Positions 46,405 to 58,840 of a stretch of 64,000 nt of DNA are shown here, in pieces. Source of the stretch: Apophysomyces variabilis (Eukaryota; Mucoromycota; Mucoromycetes; Mucorales; Mucoraceae); assembly GCA_002749535.1 (NCBI GenBank), contig MZZL01000380.1, forward strand, positions 124,001 to 188,000. The letters run 5' to 3'. The position numbers and the translations under genes were made by a program. The notes below the pieces were generated by a model. It was not told the origin of the DNA. It ran no database searches and saw only the letters and a list, made by a program, of their open reading frames with translations. The stretch's first letter is position 1. Each line of letters opens with the position of its first letter.

Positions 46405-49400
46405 GATTTCGATCTCAATTTTCTCTCTCAACCCTTGGCTACATGGATACTCCAATACTAGTATATTAACATTCGGTTAAAATACAAGATAAACGATCTT
46501 TTTGTTAAAAGCAAAGAAATTTTAACATTCTCAGATAGTTGATCAGAAATAACTATATACTGCTAATAGTACCAAAACTATGACGAAAAGTGTTTATATG
46601 AAACTGTCGCATTAAGAGTACTCTGAGCCTAAAAATGTCAGCCTGGTGCTTATAAAAGAATACTAGTTTTATGATGCGCTTATTCTAAACATACCCAAAG
46701 CTAGAATTAAAGAAATCAATTTTTCGCCTTGTTATAAAACTGTGTATAGCACTTTTATGTCATCCTGGATATGATAAATGCATAATACGAATATCTGCGT
46801 TTTGCTATTTCTTCGAGACTTTACCAGTTCTTTAAGCAGCACTGATAGGCACCATAATAATTTTTTTATGGCTATCAGGAATGTGTTATATGTGTATAGA
46901 AAAAGGGACGGATAGAATCCTTGAGACTGTTGGATATCTTTATTTCATTCAACTTGTCTGCCTATTTATAATTATTTGATCTTATGCGGGATTTGTAATT
47001 AGTGAACGTTCTTCTCGGCGATAGGTGTATGATTTAGCTAAGTGTAATAACTGCGGTAGAGCAGTGTCACCTTGTCTTCATGCTCGGTGATAGATCTCTG
47101 ATTTAGAGAAGAGGTGCAGTCGGTGTTCCAAACTAGAGAAGTTCACTGTAAATGGAAACACGTTAATTCCGATCATCCTGTTCATGGAACACAAGTACTA
47201 GGAAGTCACACTACGACAGCGACGTATACACAAGGAGAAAGAAGCTCCAAGATATAGTGTCCACTATGCGGAAGGAAGTCTGTGTCGTGAAAGCATACAA
47301 TAATAACGTGTCCTTACCTGTTCCTGTTTATTACATTTAGCTTCGAGTTTTAATAGGATCAAAGGAAGATCCCGCTTGCCCCAAAAGGTCTACAAGCTGT
47401 TCGCTCTAGATATTACTTTCTGTTTAGTTTCTGAATCCGTCCATGTATCATTATTTAGTACGTGTACGTTCATCCCAAGGATAAGAATGGAAAATGGAGG
47501 TTTTTGACCAGATTTTGTATGGCTCATTTATAATTATTAGCTGGTAAAACAGTTTCCGTCTCCATCATGTTTCGTTTGCTTTATCAAAGAATCAAGGGAA
47601 AAGTAATAGTTTCAACAAGCTGGAATAGCACTTTGGTGATATCGTTTAGTATAGGTCTTGAAAAGTGGTGTAGACCTTAGAAGCAAAGCAGTGCGCTTCC
47701 AGGCCAAACACATTCAGCTTAGCTACAATTGCCAAGCTCCCTTGTAGACCGATTTTTTTTTATTCATACTGGCTTTGGGGAAATCTTGATTTTCGGGAGT
47801 TGTAGCGTTGATTCCAGTTGTTGTATTCTTGCGATCTGGTATCGTATTCTTGTGTCATATCCTCTAATTTCGAGTATATTTTTAATATGCATAAAGGTCT
47901 GCTTAAAGTAAAAGTAATATGGTGCTATAATGGTAACAAAGCATTTGTTTTATTCATATCTTTGTCTAATCCTGATAAAACGTTAACGGGATGCTATATA
48001 ACGCTAGGTGTCTTCTTTATATTCAGCTGGTGATTGCTCGCGTTTTTCATAACTGGATTAAAGCTGACTATTCGATTGAGTTATTGATTGCGTAGACGCT
48101 GTTTCGCTACATTACAACTTCTGCACGGGTCTTCAATTAGTCTACGTGCCATCCTGAAAGTGAGGTTTCTCTTGGCTTGTCTTGCGGTATGGGTGGCACT
48201 CTTGTCTGATATTCGAGTGCCACCAAAGATAACGCACATCTTTCTGCGTCTATTTCTATTGGCAAATGCATAAACTTTATATATCCAGCGCTCGAAGAAG
48301 CGCATGGCGGCTGTTGTGTATTGGCCTTGCTGTGCTGCTGCTTTTTCTGTCAGGCTCCTGGTAGCTTAAAAAGTTTAAGGGGCAGTCTTGAAGCAACCAG
48401 AAGAAATTGCAGCAGCAGTATACGCAGGCAATCCCGACTCCCTCTTTCATAGGGGGTTACATATGCAGCAGTCTATCATCACTTCTGCTTGGTGTCATTA
48501 CGCATGAGGTCCTTTCAGACTCATGGTGCTTGAAAGGAATAGACTGTGATATACGCCTGTTATCGGTAAGCTGTTAGTATTAGATTATTAATGCCGCCTC
48601 AATGCACTTATAAATGTCTCAATAGATTTGTAAAGCTGTAAGTAATAGGAAGTTGAGCGCTGCGTTTGTATAAATATGTCCACTTCCGTCCGGTCCGAAA
48701 GGAAGGTAGATATGAAAACACCCTGGCGTGGAAACAATGTAAAAACGATGAAAAACTCTGGATAAAAGCTACAACTGAAGGAAAACACGTCATTGCTACA
48801 GTGCTCCTCTGGTAATTTGAGCGCTGAACAGCTTCATACCGTAATATGCATTCTGTCCTCCTGAAGAAGGTACTCAAAACGGTTCAAACTACTAAGGTTT
48901 GAAACGTGGTGCGAGTGAAATCATGGCAGGACCACTGTAAGTAAGTGAAAAGTGAAAGAGAAGCGTGTTTATCTGTTGGATAAGTCAGCTCCCTTTAAAT
49001 ATTCATCGTTCATCAAAATTCTATAGTAAAACAGTGTAACAATAAGTCACTGCTTGTCGATCATATAGAATGGCTTTTCTATGTCAATATCACGTCATTT
49101 GTCAACCATAGTATATACCTTAGAGAACGTTGTCTGTATTTTTTTTATAAAGTACGCTCCTGGACGAACTCTTGTTGGCCTTTTGAAAGCAGAGAGAAGT
49201 TGTCGACTAGATTTAGCAAGGATGGGAAAACGAAGACTCAAACAAGGTTCAAGGATCGACCTATCAGTTTGACAAGAATCCCACGTGAAACCAATTACAG
49301 AAGCAGATTTCTGCAACTGTATGCCATACTTGCATTAACAGTGTCTTAGCTTGTTTTCATCAGTTGCCTGTTTTACGAGCTGCTCATAATAGTTAACATC

Positions 49401-49808
49401 TGCCCGGATGTCACTTTGCTCCAAATATCCGAAATGGCGAGTAACTGCACTGTTAAATTTTACTTTGCCTAGGATATAGTGTAGTATCTGTACGATACCA
49501 ACACGAAGAAAAATATTGAACAGGACTCAGTTTAGTACATCGTTTATGACGAAAAATAATCCCATATTCTTATAACTGATATATGTAGATGACTTGAAGT
49601 AAGTCTAGAATCCAAAGATCTACAGCTCAATTTCTTAATACCATAAATTGTTATGAAAGCACAAAATCTAATATTATGGTTGTCTCTAGCGACTAGGTGG
49701 CATCCTTTGTGTTTGTACGTTATTTGTTTAGCAAGCAATATTCAATTTCCATTGGCTTGTAAAATTACCTGTTGGATAACGGCATTGCTTTTGATTTGTT
49801 GCAAAATA
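46405..49808. other. Gene-poor stretch of about 3.4 kb
   Basis: No open frame with a recognisable domain or convincing splice pattern. It contains a perfect hairpin at 48192-48224 and a diverged direct duplication near 47014-47110 (CTCGGYGATAG ... TGATTTAG). Low information otherwise. Confidence 0.5.
48192..48224. repeat. Perfect 10-bp stem hairpin
   Basis: GGTGGCACTC (48192-48201) is followed after 13 nt by its exact complement GAGTGCCACC (48215-48224). No T-run follows and no gene flanks it closely, so a role in termination is not supported. Confidence 0.8.
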
Positions 49809-52019
49809 CAGTCCCCCGCTATTGTCAATGCCTCCGTTAGACTATAGTGATTGAAAATAGACGGGGGATGACATTAACGGGGAGGTGCAATGACTCAACG
49901 TAGTACAAAAATACTGGTTATCCACTAACATTGGCTATGATTAAGCAGTGATTCATTTTCACTTTACAATGACCTATGATTCATGTCCGATAAGTGACCT
50001 GTCATTGTTATCATTCTCTCGGATATACATAAATAAAGTGAATAGTATTGCAAAGAACTGGATAGTTTCAGTACAAAACGGTTGAACAATATGTCTCGCT
50101 GACTACCGCTCAAAAAACGGCACTCTTCAAAAAGAAAACCGATAATCCGCGTTTAACCCATGCGCAGTTGTCGGCCTGGGCTAAAGATGAGTTCAAGTTG
50201 GGAAAGCCACCAAATATCACTACCATATTCAAGCTCTTGAAGCGCGCCCGAGAAGATAAAGAAGATTATACATTTCAATGGAAAAAGAAGCAGCGTAGCT
50301 GTGCCCATGTGGTAACACTTAAGTTTAATGACTAATGTGGCTTACAGTTAGTATTCTAGAAATTGGAAGAGGCTTTGGCACTATGGATCCAGGTTGCAGA
50401 ACGAAATAAAATTCAGACGAAATGGGATATAATCAAGAAAGCTGGTCAAAAAATAGCAGAAAAATTGCAAATCCTGGAAAATGAACGAATCAAATTTCCA
50501 ATGGCTGGCAGCTTCGTTTTCAAAAGCGATATAGCATTGGGGTATACAGAATCCATGCTGAAGCAGATGCCGTCAGTGAAGAAGCAATAACTACTTCTAT
50601 AGCATCAATTAGAGGAAACATTGGTTCTTACCATCCTTGCGATGTATACAATATGGATGAGACAGCGCTGTATTACAGTGAACCACCAGCTACAACAATC
50701 TCTAGTGCCCCCATTCTTGGCAGGAAGGCTGACAAGTCAAGACTTACAATAGCTATTACTGTCAACAGCGATGGTAGCGATGTAGCGCACCCGCTTATTA
50801 TTGGAAAACATGAGAAACCAAGATGCTTCGGAGGCAAACCCGGTAATAGACTTGTTTAAACTTGGGAGACTTCACTAACCAAACATATAGCTCATCTTCT
50901 AGATTTCCACCAATATTTTTTTAACTCGACTTCCTGGATGACAGGAGACATATTTACGATATACCTGATGCGTTTTGATGATTCTATGCGAGAAAAAGGT
51001 CGAAAGTACTCTTGTTACTTGACAATTTCTCCAACCATCGATATCAATACAACACAACAAACGTAGAGTTGCTCTATCTTCCTGCAAATACAACCGCAAA
51101 GCTACAATCTTTGGATGATTCGAACCTTTAAAGCTCATTATCGGTAATGAAAAATGCATATAAAAATGAATGTTACTTACTATTTGTTTAGAAACCTACA
51201 ATATGAAAGAGCCTATAATGCCATTACTTTATAGGTGCGTGGACTACAGCCAGTAGAAAACCCGTTCAAGATCGACCAGCGTCATAAAATGAGGTGGATT
51301 GCGATGGCTTTGAAAAGGTTTCAAAACAAACGATACAGAACTGCTGGCAGAAGACGAGACTGATTGGCGATGGAGAAGTCAGTCGTTTTAGCGAACCTGA
51401 AGAATGCAAAGCTGCCAAAGAACAACTCATGTTGCATTGTCAAGGCATTTATGGTCCAGATGTTGCCGGGAAAGTTGATATAGACTTGGAACCGGTTGAG
51501 GAACGCAAAGCAACTCGGCCACAAAGTGAGGATGATATCATTGATATCCTCTTACTGGAAAAAGAGATTGATGCTACAGAAAAGGAGGCACGACAAGAAG
51601 AAAAAAGAGATGATGATAATTGCGTTGTCAAGCTCTCAACGAAAGAAATGCTTAGGAAGGTCAATGAGGTTATATTTTTCCTTGATGATGACACTCATGG
51701 AGACCCGAAGAACCAACTGCGAGTGTTACGGGATGAACTTCATCGAGTGTCTTCAAAATCAAACACGATCTTTGATTACCTCACAATATTTTAAATATTT
51801 TTAAACAATAAACGCGTTATAAACTGTCTACATATGGGGAGTAGTCTAATATATTGCTTTTTAAAGAAAACCTCGATTCCGTTTTTAACCTCCTATAGAC
51901 ATTGAATCATGAAATTAGCGAGGGATTAAAAATTTTATGTGTTTTTTCGGGAATCTGAAAATCGTTGAAAATAGGCGAGGTTTGACATGAACAGGGATTG
52001 ACAATAGTGGGGGGCACTG
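49809..52019 (+). mobile_element. Pogo-family DNA transposon, both ends present (copy 2)
   Basis: The left end starts CAGTCCCCCGCTATTGTCAA at 49809. The right end, read inward from 52019, starts CAGTGCCCCCCACTATTGTC. With a small gap the inverted repeats align over about 30 bp around CTATTGTCAATSCCT. TA flanks both sides (49807-49808 and 52020-52021). The 2,211-bp element carries a damaged pogo transposase. CAGT termini with a TA duplication are characteristic of pogo/Fot1 elements. Confidence 0.85.
50107..51794 (+). pseudogene. Pogo-family transposase, frameshifted (copy 2)
   Basis: The CENP-B type HTH (LTTAQKTALFKKKTDNPRL ... NITTIFKLLKRA) lies at about 50107-50260, with no Met in a good position before it. 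After a probable intron ending TTCTAG (before 50361) comes the second HTH (LEEALALWIQVAERNKIQ). A one-base frameshift at about 50503 precedes SNGW. The DDE core then has VYNMDETALYYS (first Asp), KVLLLLDNFSNH (second Asp) and KLQSLD (third Asp), with a further frameshift directly after it near 51110. A C-terminal frame from about 51294 to 51794 (CDGFEKVSKQTIQNCWQKT, then an acidic tail) is intact. Unlike copy 1, all three Asp residues survive, but the frame is broken at least twice. The two copies are clearly diverged from each other. Confidence 0.82.
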
Positions 52020-52021
52020 TA

Positions 52022-52546
52022 AGATGTTACGATTTAAACGTAAACACAACAATGCTACGATGTTAAGATGATACAAGCTCGATAAGAGGGTTAGAGATAA
52101 GAAAATTGCGATCAAAAAGAGCAGAAGGGAAATGTTGCGATGATGAAAGCACAGGAAAGAGTTACCGTGTTTCCTAATGCGCAAAGTTGATGGGAATCAA
52201 CAACTCTCGCCAATTTTAGGGCTGAACACCGTGTTCTTCGGGTTCATGTATGTATTCTATTGATTACGTCTCAGTTAACGGGTCCTTCCAACGGCACACG
52301 TCAATCCTTTTTTGTCGAAGAGCAATTAGGGTCTTACGCATGGATAACTAAGAGCAAGTCCCTATGATGACCTGATTAATTGAGTTTTTTTTATTCCCGT
52401 CCATTATACTGACATCGGGCTTCATGCACATGGACTTCAGATCCTTTCCAATTTCGGGATACAACAGGAAAAAATCTTATCCCATTCGCCGGTGACTGTC
52501 TCTTTCTCTGTGTGAGCTGCATTTTCCACCTTGCTACCGTACCAAG
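52022..52546. other. Spacer upstream of the BLOC-1 subunit gene
   Basis: Sequence between the pogo element and the BLOC1S1 start. Nothing beyond a presumed promoter is seen. Confidence 0.5.
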
Positions 52547-53075
52547 ATGAGTTCCCTCGAACAACTGTTAGCCAACCACAACAAGAACCAAGCAGAAGCA
52601 CGACGGGAAAACGGTAGGTTGACCTCGGCCTCTTTTTCTCAAAAATTTAACGAATGTTTGTTGAAGAGCAACGACGTAAGGAAGCGGTTGATGCAGTCAA
52701 TGGCTTGACCGAAACGTTATCTGAACATTTCAATCATGGGTAACCAAACGTGCATTTCGACCAACATCTACTCAACCTATACCAAGAATAAATGATATTA
52801 TTACGCGGCAAAAAGGATTAGAGCAAGAACTGCGGGGCCTTGTGGACCAAACAGCAAGGTACACGCGACAAACCAAGCAATGGTTATCCCTTGTCGACAA
52901 TTTCAATAGCGCATTAAAGGTACAGAAAGCAGTACCAAACATTATTATCACTTGTTAATGTGGACGGTAAAAGGAAATTGGTGATATTGAAAACTGGGCC
53001 ACTGTTATGGAGCATGATATGAGAACCATCATGTCCACGTTAGAGTTTGTTCACCAAGGTGGGGTCCATGACTAA
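52547..53075 (+). CDS. BLOC-1 subunit 1 (BLOC1S1/GCN5L1)
   Basis: Small coiled-coil subunit shared by BLOC-1 and BORC complexes acting in endosome-lysosome (vacuole) trafficking. Four exons (52547-52613, 52667-52739, 52787-52919, 52974-53075) encode 124 residues; the human core protein has 125. Family blocks are visible in order: MSSLEQLLANHNKNQAEARR, RRKEAVDAVNGLTETLSEHF, ITRQKGLEQELRGL, RQTKQWLSLVDNFNSALKEI, GDIENWATVMEHDMRTIMST and LEFVHQGG. Each splice join keeps the conserved reading. The start at ATG 52547 aligns with the family start. Confidence 0.93.
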
Positions 53076-53802
53076 ATACAAGTGGAGGACAACATGGCTA
53101 ACATGGAAACTATTCAGGTACGAAGAAGGAGGATGAAACAGAGGACAAGCTGCCGTCCGATGGTATGCGAACGCCATGATAAAACACACATAACAAGAAT
53201 GCAAGCATGTGATACGGAAGGATTTTGACAATGCTACACAATATCTCTTGATTTTCCTTGGACTTTTGCAAACAAAGCAACAACCTGAAACTGTGTGATG
53301 ATTTAAGGTTTGAGGAGTTTGGATAGCCTAGTGGGCACAGATCAGGCTGCGGGGACCATCAAGGTGAGACTAAGTTGGCCAGCTGAGCGACTTTGGTCGT
53401 ACGAATTGTTCAGATGGTTTAACAGCGCGCATACACCCTCTGCTTCTCGTTCTATTCTATGTTTGATTTGTATGCACATTTAAAGTCATAAACAGACCCG
53501 TGAGTGTAGCTGTCCTTGGCATTTAACAATTGGCAAGTTTTATGTTAGGGATGAATACGGACTTTTTTTCTATTTTATGATGTGGAATGATGTTTTTCTG
53601 TTGTGTATGACAGCATCTTGATATCTGGAAGAGAAAAACAAAGAAAAGAAACACAAGAGCGAACGTGACAATAGCAAACAAAGCCTCCAAATACAGACAT
53701 TTTCATTGGAGAAATATCGTTGTTAGGGTGTTAAACCGGGCACAGGATTAGCAATAGTAACACATAAAGCCTATATAAGACGAAGGGCTTGGAGATTGTG
53801 TA
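53076..53802. other. Intergenic, no gene seen
   Basis: 3' flank of BLOC1S1. Short frames only. Confidence 0.5.
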
Positions 53803-54180
53803 ATGATACAAAGATTACAAGATATTACCCCTTTCAGTATAGATTGGGGTAAACGCGATTTAGAGATATGGACCAACGAAGGGTGCGATGAGGGTACAGT
53901 CCTCGAGTTTAGTTCATCTCATAGAATGAGATCAAATAAGAAGTACAAATATTCATTACTAAACTTTGATGGCCATCTTTCAGGTCACGCTGCCTCAAAC
54001 GTAGCACACTATGTAACCATTCCTTTCGACGAGGCAACGAAAGCGGGGTCAATCATTCCTTTCAAACTGCTATCATTTTGGAATCGGATTTTGGTCGATC
54101 CAACAACTTCCCTTCAATATTTTCTGGTGTGTAACGGAAGAAAAGTAGTTCATCTGGTTATGATCATGCTGCCCTGTTGA
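53803..54180 (+). CDS. Unrecognised 125-codon open frame
   Basis: An uninterrupted frame from ATG 53803 with balanced composition (IDWGKRDLEIWTNEGCDEG, SLLNFDGHLSGHAASNVAHY). A hydrophobic C-terminus ends VVHLVMIMLPC. I recognise no family and see no introns. The composition is better than that of neighbouring random frames, so it may be a small or partial gene; it may also be chance. Confidence 0.3.
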   Translation: MIQRLQDITPFSIDWGKRDLEIWTNEGCDEGTVLEFSSSHRMRSNKKYKYSLLNFDGHLSGHAASNVAHYVTIPFDEATKAGSIIPFKLLSFWNRILVDPTTSLQYFLVCNGRKVVHLVMIMLPC

Positions 54181-55017
54181 ATAACAGACGTCCCCCGAAT
54201 TGACGAAATGTTTTCCATTGTGTCTCCATGCACGACTATTTAATGTAGGAAGTACATGATGACAAGTAAACAAAAAATATGATCTGTTCTTCTCTTCATC
54301 TGTATACTGCAATTATCAATTTAGATTAAGTACATGATCTACTGATTGCGCCAGTGGGTACTGCCATGCCAAGGTGGGGCTGGTCATCGCGTGCTGTAGA
54401 GCTCGTGTAATATTCCAAATGTAGTTGGGCATATCGCTTAGATGGTAAGCTAGTGATGATTATAACTTAAATATAAACCAACTTTTACTAGAACAGAGAA
54501 GACAAACAAGAAGGGAAATAGAACAGATAGATAGATATTTTTCTTTAGTACCAAGTATAAGACCTCATGCCGAGAAACGAATGGTGTTATCTGTTTGTCA
54601 CTATCAATTTCTGGTTCCAAGGTTAGTATCATTGATGATGTGGGCTAGATTCCAGTATCTTGGGTTTGTTTATATTTTATATCCGTGAGTCTTCTCAGTT
54701 CTATTTTATCCCGCCTTCTAATATTCTTGTCATTCGAACGAACATGGTTACTAGATAGATTTCGTATTGAATCCCCAGATGTAACCTTCGAAACTTATCT
54801 TTTGTTTGTTCCCAACGCATCGGAGAGGGTTACACATGACCCAAAAATATCTTTGGTTCGGGCAGGATACATTATGGGCCGGCAGAAGGGCGAAGTTCGA
54901 AAAACGTATAGTTTGGCTATTTACCCCACATCAACAAACAAAACTCCGTCTCTTCTTCTCCCTCCCTTTTCTTCTTCCTTTTTCCTTACTTTCTTTTCGT
55001 TGTCTACAGCGAAAATC
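54181..55017. other. Upstream region and leader of the CSL gene
   Basis: The open frame continues upstream of ATG 55018 to 54685, but the composition changes and no Met-led family sequence exists there. A long CT-rich tract (about 54945-55005) ending CTACAG suggests a pyrimidine-rich leader, possibly with a 5' UTR intron. Confidence 0.45.
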
Positions 55018-58000
55018 ATGACCAGTATGGCTGAGCCGCCACCATTACCCACACAAGCATCATCGTTTTACTTTACTGAAGAACAACCTCGGAAACGCAA
55101 ACAGGATTTGCAATACCCAACCATCTCCGAGTCTTATTCAAATCAGTGGCAAGATATAGCTAAAACTTCCTATATGGTACCCTATCATCCGCATCTGCAA
55201 CCGTCAGCTGAAGTGACTACCAGTTGGGTGACGAACCGAAGTGGCCCGCCTCCAACTTCATCTGCCGAAACTGACACAACGTACCTGAATGGCATGCTCT
55301 CCCAAGGTTATGACCCTGCCTTGACTTCCACCTCCTCCAGCTCTTCAACGAACGATAATCATTTACTTACCTCATCCTCCTCAGGACCCACCGCTTCTCT
55401 TGATTTCCGCTTTATGCCTTCGGAGAATATAGATCCTCTTGGTTATAAACAAGATTCTGATCCTTTCGATCTGCATCCCGTGGCTTGTCAGCAGACATCA
55501 GCACAGTACATCGATTTTGATTCGTCTAGATCAACAGGTGGTCTTTATCTGGAGAATCTAACGAGCATTCATCAGAAGCATCAGCAGCAATTAATACAAT
55601 CTTGGGTTGGTGCAACCACCGAGACGACCCTGGCCGAGTCTCCGAGCCACTCATCCACTTGCTCTCAATCAGCGTTTCCAGCTCCAGTCACGCCTGCTTT
55701 CTTTTCACCTAGCTTTCTCGATTCGATCCAAGAAGATCGACAAGCAAGCCATGGATCAGGTATTGAGCGGGATCAACCACTAGAATGGCGGTCGTCTCCC
55801 TACAGCAGCGAACATCTTCTGCATTCTTCTTCGGCCATGGTAAAGAAAAAGAAAACAAAACAATGTTCAATCTTTATTATTTTGCATGCCTTTAATTATA
55901 TGCTCTACAGACTAGCAGAGAGGATATCCCAGTATCCTTGTCACCGGATTCTCCTTCAAACTCTTCCTCATCCAATTATTCACCGCCAATCACTCCTATG
56001 TATAACCGTCTGTCTATCCGTCCAGGTCCTTTCCACTATTCCGCAAATCATACCGCCAACAACTTTCCTTCTCACCTCTCCGTTGCCGAGGCGGACGACT
56101 ATACGCGAAATTATGCATCTCGTGATACGACACAGGAAGGTTTGCACCACATGGGGTCTTCCAACATTCTGGATCTAAAGGCTGGTATGGTCACTGCGCG
56201 GCTGATGCAGAATGCCCTAAATGCCGCAAAGATGAGGCCCCTTATTCAATGTTACCTGCAAAGTTCTGACCCGATGGCCATTGGAGAACGCACCGTCGTC
56301 ATTTTGACTTCCAAGGTTGCACAAAAAAGCTATGGCACCGAGAAAAGGTAACGGAAGAAAAATATATTGTTAACTAAACTATATTATTCACGCTTTTGAA
56401 CCAATTTTATAGATTCCTTTGCCCTCCTCCCACGGCGATTCTCGTCGGCACTTCGTGGTGGACACCAAGAAATCAACTGGCATTGGATCCTTACCATCAG
56501 CAGGAGTCGCTGTTGATAAATGACGAGGTCTTGGCGCCTCCAAAGCTTAGCGTGTGTATTTCCGGTGAATCTTCTAGTCAGCCCGGCCAGATAGCATGGT
56601 ACACCGTATCTGGTGCGACCGTTGGCCAGACTGGCGAGACTAAACAAACGCAGCATGCCCAATCGGCGCAGCCCCCGGACAGCCACCCCAACCGCTTTAG
56701 AGGAGCAGATACGCGAAATAATAACGTCGAATCTTATTGTAACCAGAACCATGAGCCTTTGGCAGCCGGCAAATGCGTGTCGAAGCATCTATACATCAAC
56801 GACGCGGACGAAAAGCGAAAACGAGTCGAATGCCTTGTCAAGATTCAGCTTGCTAACGGATTAACCTTGGGTACACTATCAAGCAAGGGCATTAAAGTCA
56901 TTAGTAAACCCAGTAAGAAAAGACAAAGTGTGAAAAACATGGAATGTAAGCAGAAAAGAAAAAGCTCGTCCCACATTCCTGTGAAATTTACTAACAAATA
57001 TCCTAATGATCTGTAGTATGTATCCATCACGGGACAACAGTGTCATTGTTTAACCGCATACGATCACAAACAGTGTCTACAAAATACCTCGGTGTTTCTA
57101 CCACCAGTAGTTCACCTTTTGCTTTCCCAGGCAACCCTCAGCCATCGACTTCTTCTAATGATAGCACTTGTTTCGTTGCAAGGACCGGAAGCTGGGATCC
57201 CTTTGTGATCTGGATTGTTGACACGACGCGAGCGCCAGGGGACGCCAAAGAAGGTGAAACTCCTGAGGACTATATTGGTCATGGCGTCTATACACGAAGC
57301 ACACCTTATCCTCCTCCTCCAGCAATTGCACTTAAAAACACTACCAATCAACTGGTGTCGATTCATTACAATCAGCATATTGTTTTGCAGTGCCTTACCA
57401 CAGGTCTTGTCAGTCCTGTGATGATTATCCGTAGAGTTGACAAAGCATCCACAGTGGTTGGTGGGGCACGTTGTATCGATGAGATGGGCGGAGGAGGCGA
57501 ATATGGTGATGAAGCACTTGGTGATCCGGTATCACAGCTCCATAAAATCGCTCTTCAGATTGTCCAGGACCCAGCCCAGACAGTGCAACAGACATATCTT
57601 CAGGACCATGATGCTCTAGGAGGGACCATGATGCCGCGCAGCAGTAACAATATCACCTATCTTGCATGTCTCAATGATATGGTGGGTATGCACAAGACCG
57701 CAGAGGCCCGCAAACCTATCCTACCACTTTCCCCAACGTCGACACCCACCCTTTCTCCATCGATGTCTAGTTCGGCAGCCTTTGCTGACTATGGATTTGA
57801 CATGTCAGTGACATCGCAGGAGGGTGGCAAGGTTGTACGCAAGCGACGTGTTTCAACCGACGTACTGGATCGGTCTCTACCGGGATTGAACCACGGAAGA
57901 CTGGTTTCCTCTACTTCTTTAACGGATCTCAGCGAGCTTAACCATCCTGATGCGACGAACAGTGCATCTGCTGCTAATTTCAGCCTGCGAAGACGTGTTA

Positions 58001-58725
58001 ACAGCTTGAATAATGATGCCGGACCGTATCCTACTGGGAGCAGCGCTTCTGGTAGCTTGCGACCTTCCTCTCATCGTCTGATTAATGGCAACGGCAGCCG
58101 GTCCCGATCCATTTCCGAGCGAAAGCCGAGCGTCAGTAGCAGCACGAGTAGCACGAGTAGTAATTGTAGCATTACTGGCAGCGCTAGTGCCAGTAGTATT
58201 AGGCAGCACCGTCGTATGTCCACTGCTAGTTCGAATGGCAATGCATCAAGTCTTGGTTCAGCCTGGTCTGAGGACGTCTCGGATACGGCCGTTTGGACCA
58301 TTGTTGGAACAGACTGTGCCACATATACTTTTTGGTCAATGCAATCTCAAGATCAATCAAGGATATCAAGCACACCTTCATCGTCTTCAACGTCGTCATC
58401 ATCATCATCTTCTTCTTCTTCTTCTTTCCCTTTCCCATCTTTGTCCCGTTACAGTATTAATACGGGTACTAAGGACGCCTCTTTTGCTGAGGTGATGACA
58501 TTGCATGGAGAGAACTTTTCACGAGATACCCAAGTCTGGTTTGGTGACGCCAGGTCGCCGCAGGTTGATTATCGTAGCCGAGAGTTACTAGTGTGCCGTA
58601 TTCCGCCTCGAGATCAGTTGCTTCAAAGTGTAGGACTAGAGCAACACGACAAGTACCAGTTACCTATCCTGCTAGTCAGAGGAGATGGTGTTGTTTACAA
58701 GACCAATAAGTTTTATCAGTTTTGA
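55018..58725 (+). CDS. CSL family transcription factor (CBF1/Su(H)/LAG-1)
   Basis: DNA-binding protein recognising GTGGGAA-type sites; in fungi it acts without Notch, in growth, adhesion and cell-cycle control. Four exons (55018-55839, 55911-56347, 56413-56945, 57017-58725) encode 1,166 residues. A Ser/Gln/Pro-rich N-terminus spans 1-340. The RHR-N/LAG1 DNA-binding domain begins near 362 (LDLKAGMVTARL), continues after the splice as RFLCPPPTAILVG (419 on) and includes KVISKPSKKRQSVKN. The beta-trefoil domain follows at CIHHGTTVSLFNRIRSQTVS (about 598). The C-terminal RHR-C/TIG domain covers about 1088-1166 (VMTLHGENFSRDTQVWFGDA). Between BTD and TIG lies a very long disordered insertion (about 760-1080) with a poly-Ser tract from TCA/TCT repeats at 58376-58430. 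A second insert sits in the N-terminal DNA-binding region. Large inserts are typical of fungal CSL proteins. Fungal class (F1 or F2) is not resolved. Confidence 0.93.
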
Positions 58726-58800
58726 AATCAAAGTTGAACCCCCTCGAGAGACACACGCATGCACACACCCTCTTTTGTTTCGTATCTCTTCCCTGTATCA

Positions 58801-58840
58801 CATACACACACACACACACACACTCTCTCTCTCTCTCTCC
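58801..58840 (+). repeat. (CA)n(CT)n microsatellite
   Basis: About eleven CA dinucleotides followed directly by about eight CT dinucleotides, 75 bp after the CSL stop codon. Confidence 0.95.

Noticed and set aside
54685..55017. N-terminal extension of the CSL frame
   Set aside because: The upstream part begins without a suitable ATG and is CT-rich leader-like; ATG 55018 starts the plausible N-terminus.
58071..58322. Overlapping frames on both strands over the CSL Ser-rich insert
   Set aside because: They arise from simple-sequence codons of the real coding frame.
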